In this document: positions 1 through 8,966 of the stretch, in pieces
How positions within the stretch are numbered: position 1 is the first letter of the stretch
Layout: each line of letters begins with the position of its first letter
Assembly: GCF_002355275.1 (NCBI RefSeq)
Contig: NZ_CP023449.1
Location: forward strand, 1,342,001-1,406,000
Length of the DNA: 64,000 bases
From: Rhizorhabdus dicambivorans
Lineage (GTDB): Bacteria; Pseudomonadota; Alphaproteobacteria; Sphingomonadales; Sphingomonadaceae
Reading direction: 5' to 3'
Made by a program: the position numbers and the translations under genes
The notes under the pieces: generated by a model
Seen by the model: the letters and a program-made list of their open reading frames with translations, nothing else
Told to the model about the DNA's origin: nothing
The model's database searches: none

Positions 1-1
1 C

Positions 2-283
2 CGCACCCGCGTGATCATCGAACGGCTGTCCGCCAAGCCGAACCGGATCATCCTGTTCGACAGCCCCCCCGCGCTCGCTGCCTCGCCGGCGTCGGTGTTG
101 GCCTATCATGTCGGGCAGGTGCTGCTGGTGGTGCGCGCCGACAAGACCGCCGAGGCCGAACTGCGCGACGCGGTGCTGTTGCTCGGCGGCTGCGAGGAAA
201 TCCAGTTGCTGCTCAACGGCGCCCGCTTCGCGCCCAATGCCCGCCGCTTCGGCAGCTATTACGGATATGAAGCGCCGCGATGA
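2..283 (+). CDS. XrtA-associated tyrosine autokinase, C-terminal part (5' end outside window)
   Basis: The frame is open from the window edge and ends in TGA at 281-283, so only about 93 C-terminal residues are visible. The stretch IILFDSPPALAASP looks like the Walker B region of bacterial tyrosine (BY) kinases and MinD/CapB-type ATPases, and the end of the protein has tyrosines (GSYYGYEAPR), as autophosphorylated BY-kinase tails usually do. The stop overlaps the next start as ATGA, so the genes are translationally coupled. Downstream genes are all XrtA/PEP-CTERM exopolysaccharide genes, so this is probably the kinase of that locus, which controls polymerisation and export at the inner membrane. 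The ATP-binding Walker A motif is outside the window. Confidence 0.75.
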   Translation, partial: RTRVIIERLSAKPNRIILFDSPPALAASPASVLAYHVGQVLLVVRADKTAEAELRDAVLLLGGCEEIQLLLNGARFAPNARRFGSYYGYEAPR

Positions 284-1893
284 GCAGCGCCAGATCGCGG
301 ATCATCGTGGGTCTCTTCGCAGGAGGGGCCGCCTGTGGCGCGGCCCATGCCGATCGCCCGCAATACGGCGCCTTCCTCAATATCCAGCAGATCGCCGAGG
401 CGCAGCTGCACGGCCCGGGCGCCGACGACGTCACCTATACCGAGGTGTCCGGCAACCTCTTCGCCCAGATTTCCAACCGCCGCATCGTCGCGACCGGGAC
501 CTATCGCCTGGGCTACCGCATTCCCGAGATAGGCGACGCCGACAAGAGCGTGACCCAGGACGGGGTGATGCGGCTCCAGGCCAATGTGATCGACGAATGG
601 CTGACGGTGGATGCCGGGGCGATCATCACCCGCAGCCGCGTCGATCCGAGCGGCTCGGCACCCGCCACCAACGTCGGCAATCCCAAGAATCTGACCCAGA
701 CCTATTCGACCTTCTTCCAGCCCTCCCTTTTCCACCGCATCGGCGATCTTGGCGTGCAGGCGTCCTATCGTTACGCCTATACGCAGAACGAGATCGGCCA
801 GACAGATACCGGCTCGTTCGGCCCGCCCACCGACCGGTTCGACAGTTCCGTATCGCAGCAGGCCAGCCTCGCGCTCGCGATGCAGAGCGGCGATCTGCCG
901 TTCGACTGGAAGCTGAGCGGGCAATACCAGCACGAAAACACCACCAATCTCGCCCAGCACCTGCGCGCGGCGAGCGTCACCGGGGAGATCAAGCTGCCGA
1001 TCGCGAGCAGCCGTGTCGCGCTGGTGGCGAGTGGCGGCTATGAGCGGACCCGCACCACGCAGCGCAAGGCGCTGGTCGATCCGATCACCGGCTTTCCCGT
1101 GCTGGGCAAGGGCGGGAAGTTCGTCGTCGACCCCGCCAGTCCGCGCGTATTGACCTATGAGATGGACGGGCTGATCGGCGATGCGGGCATCATCTGGCGG
1201 CCCAGCCGGCGGACCCGGGTCGAGGCGCGGGCCGGATATCGCTATGGCGGTCTGTCGATGACCGGCCTGATCGAGCTGCAGCCGAGCGCGCGCAGCGGCC
1301 TCACCTTCATCCTGACCGATCAGGTGCAGACCTTTGGCTCCGGCGTCTCGGGCGGCCTCGCCGGCAGCACGCCGGACCTCGACCTCGGCCAGTCCAACGA
1401 TCCGTCCAGCTCCTATCAGGAATGCCTGTTCGGCAAGCAGGCCGGGAACGGCAAGTGCATCGGCGGGGCGCTGGGCAATGCTTCGGCGCGCAGCTATCGC
1501 GAGCGCGCGGCCAATCTCATCTTCACGCGGCGGATGCGGACCTGGACGTTCGGCGGATCGCTGGGCTATTCGCGTCGCACCTATTTCGACGATCCTACCT
1601 CGCCGGTTTCGCTGGCCGGGGTGGTCGACCAGAGCTTTTTCGGCAATCTTTCGATTGGCCAACGACTCACCCGCACCTCGTCCGCTTCCTTTTCTTTCTC
1701 GGGCAACTACTTTATGAACGGACAGGTCGGAGCGTCTGATGTGATGTCTGGTTCGTTCAGCACCAATTATATTCGCTCCTTTGGCCGTGGGATTCAGATG
1801 CAGGCGACCGTCGCGGTCGATGGCACCAAGCAGGAGAATGCAACCGCTGATGTGTCGGGACGCGCCCAGCTTGGCCTGCAATACAAGTTCTGA
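280..1893 (+). CDS. XrtA/PEP-CTERM system-associated outer membrane beta-barrel protein (TIGR03016-like)
   Basis: This 537-residue protein begins with a signal peptide (cleavage probably after AAHA, near residue 24). The rest is a pattern of alternating polar and aromatic beta strands (SYRYAYTQNE, GYRYGGLS), ending in the aromatic LGLQYKF typical of outer-membrane barrels. The family sits in exosortase A loci and resembles EpsL-type outer-membrane proteins, presumably serving export of the polysaccharide. The start is fixed by the ATGA overlap with the kinase gene. The next gene follows after 38 bases. The family call rests on context and barrel character; the export role is inferred. Confidence 0.8.
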   Translation: MSSARSRIIVGLFAGGAACGAAHADRPQYGAFLNIQQIAEAQLHGPGADDVTYTEVSGNLFAQISNRRIVATGTYRLGYRIPEIGDADKSVTQDGVMRLQANVIDEWLTVDAGAIITRSRVDPSGSAPATNVGNPKNLTQTYSTFFQPSLFHRIGDLGVQASYRYAYTQNEIGQTDTGSFGPPTDRFDSSVSQQASLALAMQSGDLPFDWKLSGQYQHENTTNLAQHLRAASVTGEIKLPIASSRVALVASGGYERTRTTQRKALVDPITGFPVLGKGGKFVVDPASPRVLTYEMDGLIGDAGIIWRPSRRTRVEARAGYRYGGLSMTGLIELQPSARSGLTFILTDQVQTFGSGVSGGLAGSTPDLDLGQSNDPSSSYQECLFGKQAGNGKCIGGALGNASARSYRERAANLIFTRRMRTWTFGGSLGYSRRTYFDDPTSPVSLAGVVDQSFFGNLSIGQRLTRTSSASFSFSGNYFMNGQVGASDVMSGSFSTNYIRSFGRGIQMQATVAVDGTKQENATADVSGRAQLGLQYKF

Positions 1894-1931
1894 GATGGGA
1901 CGGGGCATCGCATCCGGGCGGGAGGGCCGCA

Positions 1932-3539
1932 TTGGACCATGATCCCTATGGCCTGAGCGATCGGCCGTTCCAGCTTACGCCCGATCCGCGCTTCTATTTC
2001 GAGAGCGCGACCCATCGCAAGGCGATGACCTATCTGGGCTATGGCCTGGCGCAGGGAGAGGGCTTCATCGTCGTCACCGGCGAGGTCGGCACCGGCAAGA
2101 CCATGCTGGTCGGCCGGCTGATGGCGACGATCGATCGCTCGCGGCTGACCGCGATCAATCTCGTTTCCACCCAGCTGGAGGGGGAGGATATCCTCCGCAT
2201 CGTCGCGCTCGCGCTCGGCGTCGCGACGGACGTCGCCGCCAAGGGCCAGCTGCTCGCGCGGATCGAGCGCTTCCTTCATGAACAGGCGCGCGGCGGCAAG
2301 CGTACCCTGTTGATCGTCGACGAGGCGCAGAACCTGCCCATCTCGGCGCTGGAAGAGCTGCGTATGCTCTCCAACTTCCAATATGGCGGGCAGGCGCTGC
2401 TGCAGATATTCCTGCTCGGCCAGCCGGAGTTCCGCGACGCGCTCGCCCAGCCGCGCTTCGAGCAGCTTCGCCAGCGGGTGATCGCGACCCATCACCTGAC
2501 CGCGATGGGCCCCGACGAGGTCGCGCCCTATATCATGCACCGGCTCGCCTGCGCGGGCTGGAAGGGTACGCCGCGCTTCACCCAGGATGCCTATGCCGCC
2601 TTCCATCGCCTGTCGGGCGGCATTCCTCGCCGGCTGAACATGCTGGCCGGCCGGGTCATGCTCCAGGGCGCGATCGAGCGGCTGATCGACATCGACGGCG
2701 AGGTGGTCGAGGATGTCGCCGCCGACCTGGCCAGCGAGAGCATCATGCCCGCCGAGGGGCCGCAGCCGCGCGCGCAGGCGATGCCGCCCGCCTGGGCCGA
2801 CACGCCCTCCGTTCCGCCGCTGCCCGTCGATCCGGTGCCGCCGCAGGACGCACAGCCCTCCGCCTTCCAGCCCCCCGCCTCACAGCCCCCAGCTGCACCA
2901 CCCCCCGCCGCGCCGACCCGGCCGCCGGGCCTGCCGTCCTATGACAGCTATGCGCCGCCCGAGGAGGAGCCCGCCTCGCCCGCGCAGTCGGCTCCAGTGA
3001 CGTCCTGGTCGGTCGAGCAGCAGGATCCTTTCGCGCATCTCCCATCGGACATTCCGCCGCCGTCGATGCCGCAGCCACCGCGCTACGACGGCTATGTCCC
3101 GCCCGAGGCTGCGCCGCCGCCGCCCTTCGCCCCGGATTCGCCGCTGATCAGCCTGGCCGATCCGGAGCCGGAGCGCGCTCCGCCGCCGGCTTTCCATCAG
3201 CCGCCGCAGCCCGCGCCGGCCGAGCAGGCCTGGCAGCCGCCCGTGCCTCCGCCCTATCAGCCGGCTGCGGTCCAGCCTGCGGCCATGCCTCCGATGGCTG
3301 CCCCCCCGCCGCCCGAGCCGCCCCAGTACGCGCCCCAGCCGGCTCCCCCCGCGCCGCAACCGGCGATCAGCGCGGTGGAGGCCGACCTTGTGGCGCGCAA
3401 TGCCGAGCTGGAGGCGCGGCTCGCCGAGCAGGAGGAGATGCTGCGCAGGACCCTGTCGCTGCTCGCCGAACTGGTCGAGAATGATCCGCCGCCGCAAAGT
3501 CCCCAGGGCGGCAATGGCGGCAACCAGGATGCGGCCTGA
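1932..3539 (+). CDS. XrtA/PEP-CTERM system-associated ATPase (ExeA/GspA-like AAA) with long Pro-rich tail
   Basis: The N-terminal 270 residues are an ExeA-type AAA ATPase: opening YGLSDRPFQLTPDPRFYF, Walker A GEVGTGKT at 50-57, and Walker B TLLIVDEAQNL around 125-135. The start is TTG at 1932, chosen because homologs begin at this motif. From about residue 270 to 480 the sequence is a low-complexity Pro/Ala/Gln-rich linker with repeated tyrosine patches (YDSYAPPEE, YDGYVPPEA). A short predicted coiled coil (about 485-520) follows. Family members are often little more than the ATPase domain, so this tail is notable. The ATPase presumably energises or positions cell-envelope steps of exopolysaccharide assembly; the precise role is not known to me. 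Confidence 0.85.
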   Translation: MDHDPYGLSDRPFQLTPDPRFYFESATHRKAMTYLGYGLAQGEGFIVVTGEVGTGKTMLVGRLMATIDRSRLTAINLVSTQLEGEDILRIVALALGVATDVAAKGQLLARIERFLHEQARGGKRTLLIVDEAQNLPISALEELRMLSNFQYGGQALLQIFLLGQPEFRDALAQPRFEQLRQRVIATHHLTAMGPDEVAPYIMHRLACAGWKGTPRFTQDAYAAFHRLSGGIPRRLNMLAGRVMLQGAIERLIDIDGEVVEDVAADLASESIMPAEGPQPRAQAMPPAWADTPSVPPLPVDPVPPQDAQPSAFQPPASQPPAAPPPAAPTRPPGLPSYDSYAPPEEEPASPAQSAPVTSWSVEQQDPFAHLPSDIPPPSMPQPPRYDGYVPPEAAPPPPFAPDSPLISLADPEPERAPPPAFHQPPQPAPAEQAWQPPVPPPYQPAAVQPAAMPPMAAPPPPEPPQYAPQPAPPAPQPAISAVEADLVARNAELEARLAEQEEMLRRTLSLLAELVENDPPPQSPQGGNGGNQDAA

Positions 3540-3546
3540 TCGGCCC

Positions 3547-4392
3547 ATGGTCATCAATGGTCTGTCGGTCGACATAGAGGACTGGTTCCAGGTCGGGGCG
3601 TTCGAGCGCACCATCAGGCGCGAGGACTGGGACGGCCTGACGCACCGGGTCGAGCGCAACAGCGACGCGGTGATCGCCCTGTTCGACCGGATGGGGGCGA
3701 AGGGCACCTTCTTCACGCTCGGCTGGGTGGCCGAACGCTATCCCGCCCTGATCCGGCGTATCGCCGATGCGGGACACGAGCTGGCCAGCCACGGCTGGGA
3801 TCATGTCCGCGTCTTCACCATGACTCCGGATCAGTTCCGCGCGGACCTGCGCCGGACCCGCGCGACGCTGGAGGATCTGGGCGGGCAAAAGGTGACCGGC
3901 TATCGCGCGCCGAGCTTCTCGATCGACGCACGCACTCCGTGGGCGCACGAGATACTGGCCGAGGAAGGCTATGCCTATTCCTCGAGCGTCGCGCCGGTGG
4001 TCCATGATCATTATGGCTGGCCCGAAGCGCCGCGCTTCGCCTTCCGTCCGGTCGCGGGGAGCCCGCTGGTCGAGCTGCCGGTGACGACAGCACGGCTCGG
4101 CAGCCGCATCGTCGCGGCGGGGGGCGGGGGCTTTTTCCGCCTGTTCCCCTATGCCTTCTCGCGCTGGGCGATCCGGCAGGTGAACCGGGAAGGGCATCCC
4201 GCCATCTTCTATTTCCACCCTTGGGAGATCGATCCGGGCCAGCCCCGCGTCGCCGACGCACCGCTGAAATCGAAGCTGCGCCATTACAGCCGGCTCGCCG
4301 CGATGGAGGCCAAGCTCGAGCGGGTGATCGGCGAGTTCCGCTGGGACCGGGTCGATCGCATCGTGGCGGCCGAAGCCGCCGAGACCGCCTGA
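3547..4392 (+). CDS. XrtA system polysaccharide deacetylase (NodB-type)
   Basis: The protein of 281 residues opens with SVDIEDWFQV, the metal-ligand Asp motif of the TIGR03006/DUF3473 deacetylases. It continues with the NodB signature HELASHGWDHVRV (second metal site His/His) and YRAPSFSID, and ends with the FYFHPWEID motif. It should remove acetyl groups from the polysaccharide or its lipid-linked precursor. The start is ATG 3547, which puts the SVDIEDW motif close to the N terminus as usual; ATG 3529 in the same frame would add six residues and overlap the ATPase gene. Neither has a strong ribosome-binding site. The FemAB gene follows after 3 bases. Confidence 0.88.
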   Translation: MVINGLSVDIEDWFQVGAFERTIRREDWDGLTHRVERNSDAVIALFDRMGAKGTFFTLGWVAERYPALIRRIADAGHELASHGWDHVRVFTMTPDQFRADLRRTRATLEDLGGQKVTGYRAPSFSIDARTPWAHEILAEEGYAYSSSVAPVVHDHYGWPEAPRFAFRPVAGSPLVELPVTTARLGSRIVAAGGGGFFRLFPYAFSRWAIRQVNREGHPAIFYFHPWEIDPGQPRVADAPLKSKLRHYSRLAAMEAKLERVIGEFRWDRVDRIVAAEAAETA

Positions 4393-4395
4393 TCG

Positions 4396-5445
4396 ATGCC
4401 GGGGGTCCGCCGCGCCGATCTGTCGGACGGAGCGCATGTCCGCGCGATCGAGGCCTATGTCGCCGCCCATCCGGATGGCAGCGCTTTTCACCGGCCCGGC
4501 TGGAGCCTGGGCGTCGAGCGCGGCTGCGGGCAGACCGCCCACTATCTGGTGGCGGGCGCCGAAGGCAGCCTGCGTGGCGTGTTGCCGCTGACCGAGATGC
4601 ATTCGCCGCTGTTCGGCCGCGCGCTGGCCTCGGCCGGCTTCGCGGTCGGCGGCGGGCCGATCGGCGACGATCAGGCGACGGTCGACGCGCTGGCCGAGGC
4701 CGGCTGGGCGCTGGCCGGGCGGCTGAGCTGTCCCTCGCTCGAGCTGCGCGGCGGGGCGATGCCCTCGGGCGCGGGCTGGCATGTCGAAGAAGGCGTCTAT
4801 GCCGGCTTCGAACGGCCGCTGGCGGCCGATGACGAGGCGGAACTGCTCGCCATCCCGCGCAAGCAGCGCGCCGAACTGCGCAAGGCACTGGGCTTCGATC
4901 TGGCGGTACGCACCGGCCGCGACGCGCGCGACCGCGCTGATCATTATGCCATCTATGCCGAGAGCGTCCGCAACCTCGGCACGCCGGTCTTCCCCCGATC
5001 GCTGTTCGACGCCGTGCTCGATGCGTTCGGGAAGGACGCAGACATCCTGACCGTCAGCCGCGACGGCGTGCCGCTCGCCAGCGTGCTCAGCCTGTACCAC
5101 AAGGGGGTGGTGATGCCCTATTGGGGCGGCGGCAGGCAGGCGGCACGCGCCTGGCGCGCCAACGACATGATGTATTATGCGCTGATGCTCCATGCGCGAA
5201 AGCGCGGCTGCACAGGCTTCGATTTCGGACGCTCGAAATATTCGACCGGCGCCTTCGCCTTCAAGAAGAACTGGGGCTTCGAGCCGCGCCCGCTCGCCTA
5301 TGCCGCGCGCACCGCTGACGGGCAGGAGCCGCGCCAGATCAACCCGCTCAGCCCGAAATACCGGCTGCAGGTGGCGCTGTGGCAGAAACTGCCGCTGGCG
5401 GTCGCCAACCGGATCGGACCCTGGATCGCGAAGGGGCTGGGCTGA
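4396..5445 (+). CDS. XrtA system FemAB/GNAT-like protein
   Basis: The 349-residue protein has the FemAB/GNAT-fold pattern. It has an N-terminal AHPDGSAFHRPGW region, a central block LAIPRKQRAELRKALG with ESVRNLGTPVFPRSLFDAVL, and a C-terminal acyltransferase half with VMPYWGGGRQAARAW and FDFGRSKYSTGAFAFKKNWGF. TIGR03019 proteins with these motifs occur only in PEP-CTERM/XrtA loci. They are thought to transfer an aminoacyl or acyl group during exopolysaccharide assembly, though the substrate is unknown. The gene is preceded by the deacetylase (3-base gap), and its TGA overlaps the next gene's ATG (TGATG), so it is part of the same operon. Confidence 0.85.
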   Translation: MPGVRRADLSDGAHVRAIEAYVAAHPDGSAFHRPGWSLGVERGCGQTAHYLVAGAEGSLRGVLPLTEMHSPLFGRALASAGFAVGGGPIGDDQATVDALAEAGWALAGRLSCPSLELRGGAMPSGAGWHVEEGVYAGFERPLAADDEAELLAIPRKQRAELRKALGFDLAVRTGRDARDRADHYAIYAESVRNLGTPVFPRSLFDAVLDAFGKDADILTVSRDGVPLASVLSLYHKGVVMPYWGGGRQAARAWRANDMMYYALMLHARKRGCTGFDFGRSKYSTGAFAFKKNWGFEPRPLAYAARTADGQEPRQINPLSPKYRLQVALWQKLPLAVANRIGPWIAKGLG

Positions 5446-6635
5446 TGGGGGAGCTGATGTTCCTCGCCCACCGTATCCCTTTCCCGCCCGATCGCGGGGA
5501 CCGGATCCGCAGCTTCCACATATTGCGCCACATCGCCCAGCGGCGGCCGGTCCACCTGCTGGGCTTCGTCGACAATGAGGAGGACCGCAAGGCGGCCAAG
5601 GAGCTGATGCCGATGCTGGCCTCGCTCCATATCGAAATCCGTTCCAAGTCGCGCCTGCGCGCCGGGATCGAGGCGCTGGCGCTGGGCGAGCCGGTGTCGG
5701 TCGCCGCCTTCGGATCGCGCCGGATCACGCGGATGGTCGACCAGTTGCTCGATGAGCGGCCGATCGACACCATCTTCGCCTATTCGGGGCAGATGGCGCA
5801 GTTCGTGCCCGACGATCGCGGCGGCCGGCGCTTCATCATGGACTTCGTCGACGTCGATTCGGAGAAGTTCGCCGCCTATGGCGCATCGACCGGGGGCCTG
5901 ATGGGCTGGGTCCACCGCCGCGAGGCGCGTTTGCTGGCCGATTATGAGAATGGCATCGGTCGCTGGGCCGACGTCAACCTGTTCGTCAGCGAGGCGGAGG
6001 CGGCGCTGTTCCGTCAGCGCGCGGGCTTGGCGGCGGCGCATGTGCGCGCGCTGGACAACGGCATCGACGCGGTCCGCTTCGATCCCGCCGGCTTCCCCCG
6101 GGTGGAGGGTGCCGAGCCGATGCTCGTCTTCACCGGGCAGATGGATTATCGCCCCAATGTCGAGGCGGTCCTGTGGTTCGCGCAGCGGACCTTTCGCGCG
6201 ATCAGGGCCAAGCACCCCAATGTGCTGTTCGCGATCGTGGGGCGCGATCCGACCCCGGAGGTGCGCGCGCTCGCCAAGCTGAAGAACGTCATCGTCACCG
6301 GCGGCGTGCCCGATGTGCGGCCCTGGATCGCGGCGGCGGCGGTCGTGGTCGCGCCGCTCGATATCGCGCGCGGGGTGCAGAACAAGGTGCTGGAGGCGAT
6401 GGCGATGGCCCGCCCTGTCGTCGCCTCGCCCGCCGCCTTCGAAGGGATCGACGCGGTACCCGGTGAGCATCTGCTTGTCGCCCAGGGCAACGACATGGCC
6501 AATGCGGTGGGCCATCTGCTCGGCAACCCGCACGAGGGCGACGCGATGGGGCAGCGCGCTCGGGCGCATGTGATCAGGCGTTACAATTGGGAGACGCAGC
6601 TGCTTGCCCTCGACGCGCTGATCGGCAACGGCTGA
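5445..6635 (+). CDS. XrtA system glycosyltransferase, family 4 (TIGR03087-like)
   Basis: The 396-residue protein starts MGELMFLAHRIPFPPDRGDRIR, the N-terminal fingerprint of the TIGR03087 PEP-CTERM/XrtA glycosyltransferases (sugar transferase, stp1-type). The C-terminal Rossmann half has MLVFTGQMDYRPNVEAV, VGRDPTPEVRAL and APLDIARGVQNKVLEAMAM, a GT4-like nucleotide-sugar binding region with E-x7-E-like spacing. It should add a sugar to the growing lipid-linked repeat on the cytoplasmic face. The start at 5445 overlaps the FemAB stop by one base. The amidotransferase begins 5 bases after its stop. Confidence 0.88.
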   Translation: MGELMFLAHRIPFPPDRGDRIRSFHILRHIAQRRPVHLLGFVDNEEDRKAAKELMPMLASLHIEIRSKSRLRAGIEALALGEPVSVAAFGSRRITRMVDQLLDERPIDTIFAYSGQMAQFVPDDRGGRRFIMDFVDVDSEKFAAYGASTGGLMGWVHRREARLLADYENGIGRWADVNLFVSEAEAALFRQRAGLAAAHVRALDNGIDAVRFDPAGFPRVEGAEPMLVFTGQMDYRPNVEAVLWFAQRTFRAIRAKHPNVLFAIVGRDPTPEVRALAKLKNVIVTGGVPDVRPWIAAAAVVVAPLDIARGVQNKVLEAMAMARPVVASPAAFEGIDAVPGEHLLVAQGNDMANAVGHLLGNPHEGDAMGQRARAHVIRRYNWETQLLALDALIGNG

Positions 6636-6640
6636 CCATC

Positions 6641-8542
6641 ATGTGTGGAATTGCCGGCATCTATCATCTCCAGACCGCCAAGCCGGTGGACGAGGCGCGC
6701 GTCCGGGCGATGACCGACGCGATCGCGCATCGCGGGCCTGACGGATCGGGCTGCTGGCTTGCGCCTGGGGTGGGGCTCGGCCATCTCCGCCTCGCCATCA
6801 TCGACCTTGTCGGCGGCGTCCAGCCGATGGCTAGCGGCGACGGTCAGGCGATGCTCAGCTATAATGGCGAGGTCTATAATTTCGCGGAGGTTCGCGCCGA
6901 GCTGGAGACGAAGGGCCGCAGCTTCAGGACCCACAGCGATACCGAGGTGATCGTCGAGGCCTGGCGCCAATGGGGGCCGGACTGCGTCTCCCGGCTAAAC
7001 GGCATGTTCGCCTTCGCGATCCACGATCAGGACCGCGGCTGCCTGTTCCTGGCGCGCGACCGGCTCGGCGTGAAGCCACTCTTCTATGCCGAGCTGTCCG
7101 ATGGCAGCGTCATCTTCGGCTCGGAGCTGAAGGCGCTGCTCGCGCACCCGCTGCTCCGCCGCGTGCCAGATTTCAGCGCGGTCGACGATTATCTCGGGCT
7201 TGGCTATGTGCCCGACGACACCAGCATTGTCGCCGGCGTGAAGAAGCTGCCCGCCGGCCATTATCTGCTGCTCCGGCGCGGCCAGCCGCTGCCCCGGCCG
7301 GTGCAGTGGTGGGACGTCAGCTTCGCCGACCGCGCCAGGGGATCGGCGGCGAAGCTGGAGGAGCAGCTGGTCGGCCTGATGCGGTCGGCGGTCACCGATC
7401 GGATGATTGCGGACGTGCCGCTCGGCGCCTTCCTGTCGGGCGGGGTCGACAGCTCGGCGGTGGTCGCGCTGATGGCCGAGGCGAGCGGCCAGGCGGTCAA
7501 GACCTGCTCGATCGGCTTCGACCATCCCGATTATGACGAGACCCGCTACGCCGCCCAGGTGGCGGCGCGCTTCGCCACCGATCATCGCACCCGCATCGTC
7601 TCGGCCGACGATTATGGCCTGATCGACACGCTGGTCCACGCCTTCGACGAGCCTTTCGCCGATGCCTCCGCCCTGCCGACCTATCGCGTTGCCGAACTGG
7701 CGCGCGAGACGGTTACGGTGGCGCTGTCGGGCGACGGCGCCGACGAGGCCTTCGCCGGCTATCGCCGACTGACCTTCTTCAACGCCGAGGAGCGGGTGCG
7801 CGGGCTGATGCCGCTCGGCCTTCGCCGGCCGCTGTTCGGCACGCTCGGCAAGCTCTATCCCAAGCTCGACTGGGCGCCGCAGTATCTGCGCGCCAAGACC
7901 ACCCTGCAGGGGCTCGGCCGGTCGAGCGAGGAGGCCTATGCGCTTGCGGTCGGCGTCACCCCGCCGGCGCTGCGCGCTCGGCTCTACAGCGACGGTGCGG
8001 CGCGCGCCCTGCAGGGCCATCGCGCCGAGGACCGCTATATCGCCGCGATGCGCGCAGCGCCCGCGCGCTGTGCGCTCGACCGCGCCCAATATGCCGATAT
8101 GAAGATATGGCTGCCCGGCGACATCCTCACCAAGGTCGACCGCGCCAGCATGGCGGTGAGCCTGGAAGCGCGCGAGCCGCTGCTCGACTATCGCCTGATC
8201 GAGTTCGGCGCGCGGCTGCCCGTATCGATGCGGATGCGCGGCGCCACCGGCAAATGGCTGATGAAGCGGGCGATGCGCCGCTATCTGCCCGACGATATCC
8301 TGTTCCGGAAGAAGATGGGCTTCTCCACCCCGATCAGCGCCTGGTTCCGCGGGCCGCTGGCCGCCGAAGCCCAGCGCATCGCCCGCGCCTCGGCGCTGGG
8401 CGAAACCGGCTGGTTCGATCCCAAGGCGCTCGACATGATCGTCACCGAGCATCAGAGCGGCCGCTTCGACCATGGGCGGCTGCTGTGGCAGCTGCTGATG
8501 CTGGACAGGTCGCTGGGGCGGTTGTTCGGGGCGGGGCGATAG
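6641..8542 (+). CDS. XrtA system amidotransferase, asparagine synthase family (TIGR03108-like)
   Basis: The 633-residue protein starts MCGIAGIYHL, so Cys2 becomes the N-terminal nucleophile of a class II glutaminase; this fixes the start. RGPDG (31-35) and SYNGEVYN complete the glutaminase site. The synthetase half has the PP-loop SGGVDSS at about 266-272 and SGDGADEAFAGY. It would transfer glutamine-derived ammonia to an AMP-activated carboxyl group, probably amidating uronic acid or a related residue of the exopolysaccharide. Asparagine synthesis itself is less likely given the locus. It is the last gene of the XrtA operon; the convergent FKBP gene ends only 7 bases away. Confidence 0.88.
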   Translation: MCGIAGIYHLQTAKPVDEARVRAMTDAIAHRGPDGSGCWLAPGVGLGHLRLAIIDLVGGVQPMASGDGQAMLSYNGEVYNFAEVRAELETKGRSFRTHSDTEVIVEAWRQWGPDCVSRLNGMFAFAIHDQDRGCLFLARDRLGVKPLFYAELSDGSVIFGSELKALLAHPLLRRVPDFSAVDDYLGLGYVPDDTSIVAGVKKLPAGHYLLLRRGQPLPRPVQWWDVSFADRARGSAAKLEEQLVGLMRSAVTDRMIADVPLGAFLSGGVDSSAVVALMAEASGQAVKTCSIGFDHPDYDETRYAAQVAARFATDHRTRIVSADDYGLIDTLVHAFDEPFADASALPTYRVAELARETVTVALSGDGADEAFAGYRRLTFFNAEERVRGLMPLGLRRPLFGTLGKLYPKLDWAPQYLRAKTTLQGLGRSSEEAYALAVGVTPPALRARLYSDGAARALQGHRAEDRYIAAMRAAPARCALDRAQYADMKIWLPGDILTKVDRASMAVSLEAREPLLDYRLIEFGARLPVSMRMRGATGKWLMKRAMRRYLPDDILFRKKMGFSTPISAWFRGPLAAEAQRIARASALGETGWFDPKALDMIVTEHQSGRFDHGRLLWQLLMLDRSLGRLFGAGR

Positions 8543-8549
8543 GCGTTCC

Positions 8550-8966
8550 CTACCGCACTCCCACCAGTTCCACCTCGAACAGCAGCGTGCTGTTGGGCGG
8601 GATCGGGCCGCTGGCTTCGGCGCCATAGCCCGATTCTGGCGGGATGATCAGGGTGCGGACACTGCCCACCTTCATCCCCACCAGCCCTACGTCCCAGCCC
8701 TTGATCACCTCGCCCGCGCCGAGATGGAAGGTGAAGGGGTCCCCGTCGTGCGAACTGTCGAATTTCGGGCCGCGCTCGTCATTCACATAGAGCCAGCCGG
8801 TATAGTGGACGGTGACGGTCTGCCCCGCTTGCGCCACCGCGCCGCTGCCGGTCTCGATATCCTCGATCTGGGTGCCGTCGGGCAGGACGACCGGGTCGCT
8901 GGCGAGCGCGGTGCCTGCCAGCATCAGCGCGGCGACGGGGACGAGGAGGAGGGAGCGGAAGGTCAT
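8550..8966 (-). CDS. FKBP-type peptidyl-prolyl cis-trans isomerase, exported
   Basis: The 138-residue protein has a signal peptide (about residues 1-22, cleavage after ALA) and one FKBP_C domain with [35 protein letters not shown] and PPESGYG. It should act as a periplasmic peptidyl-prolyl isomerase or folding helper. The start codon at 8966-8964 overlaps the truA stop as ATGA, so it is the last gene of a fmt-truA-FKBP unit. No regulatory signal is visible. Confidence 0.9.
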   Translation of the reverse strand: MTFRSLLLVPVAALMLAGTALASDPVVLPDGTQIEDIETGSGAVAQAGQTVTVHYTGWLYVNDERGPKFDSSHDGDPFTFHLGAGEVIKGWDVGLVGMKVGSVRTLIIPPESGYGAEASGPIPPNSTLLFEVELVGVR

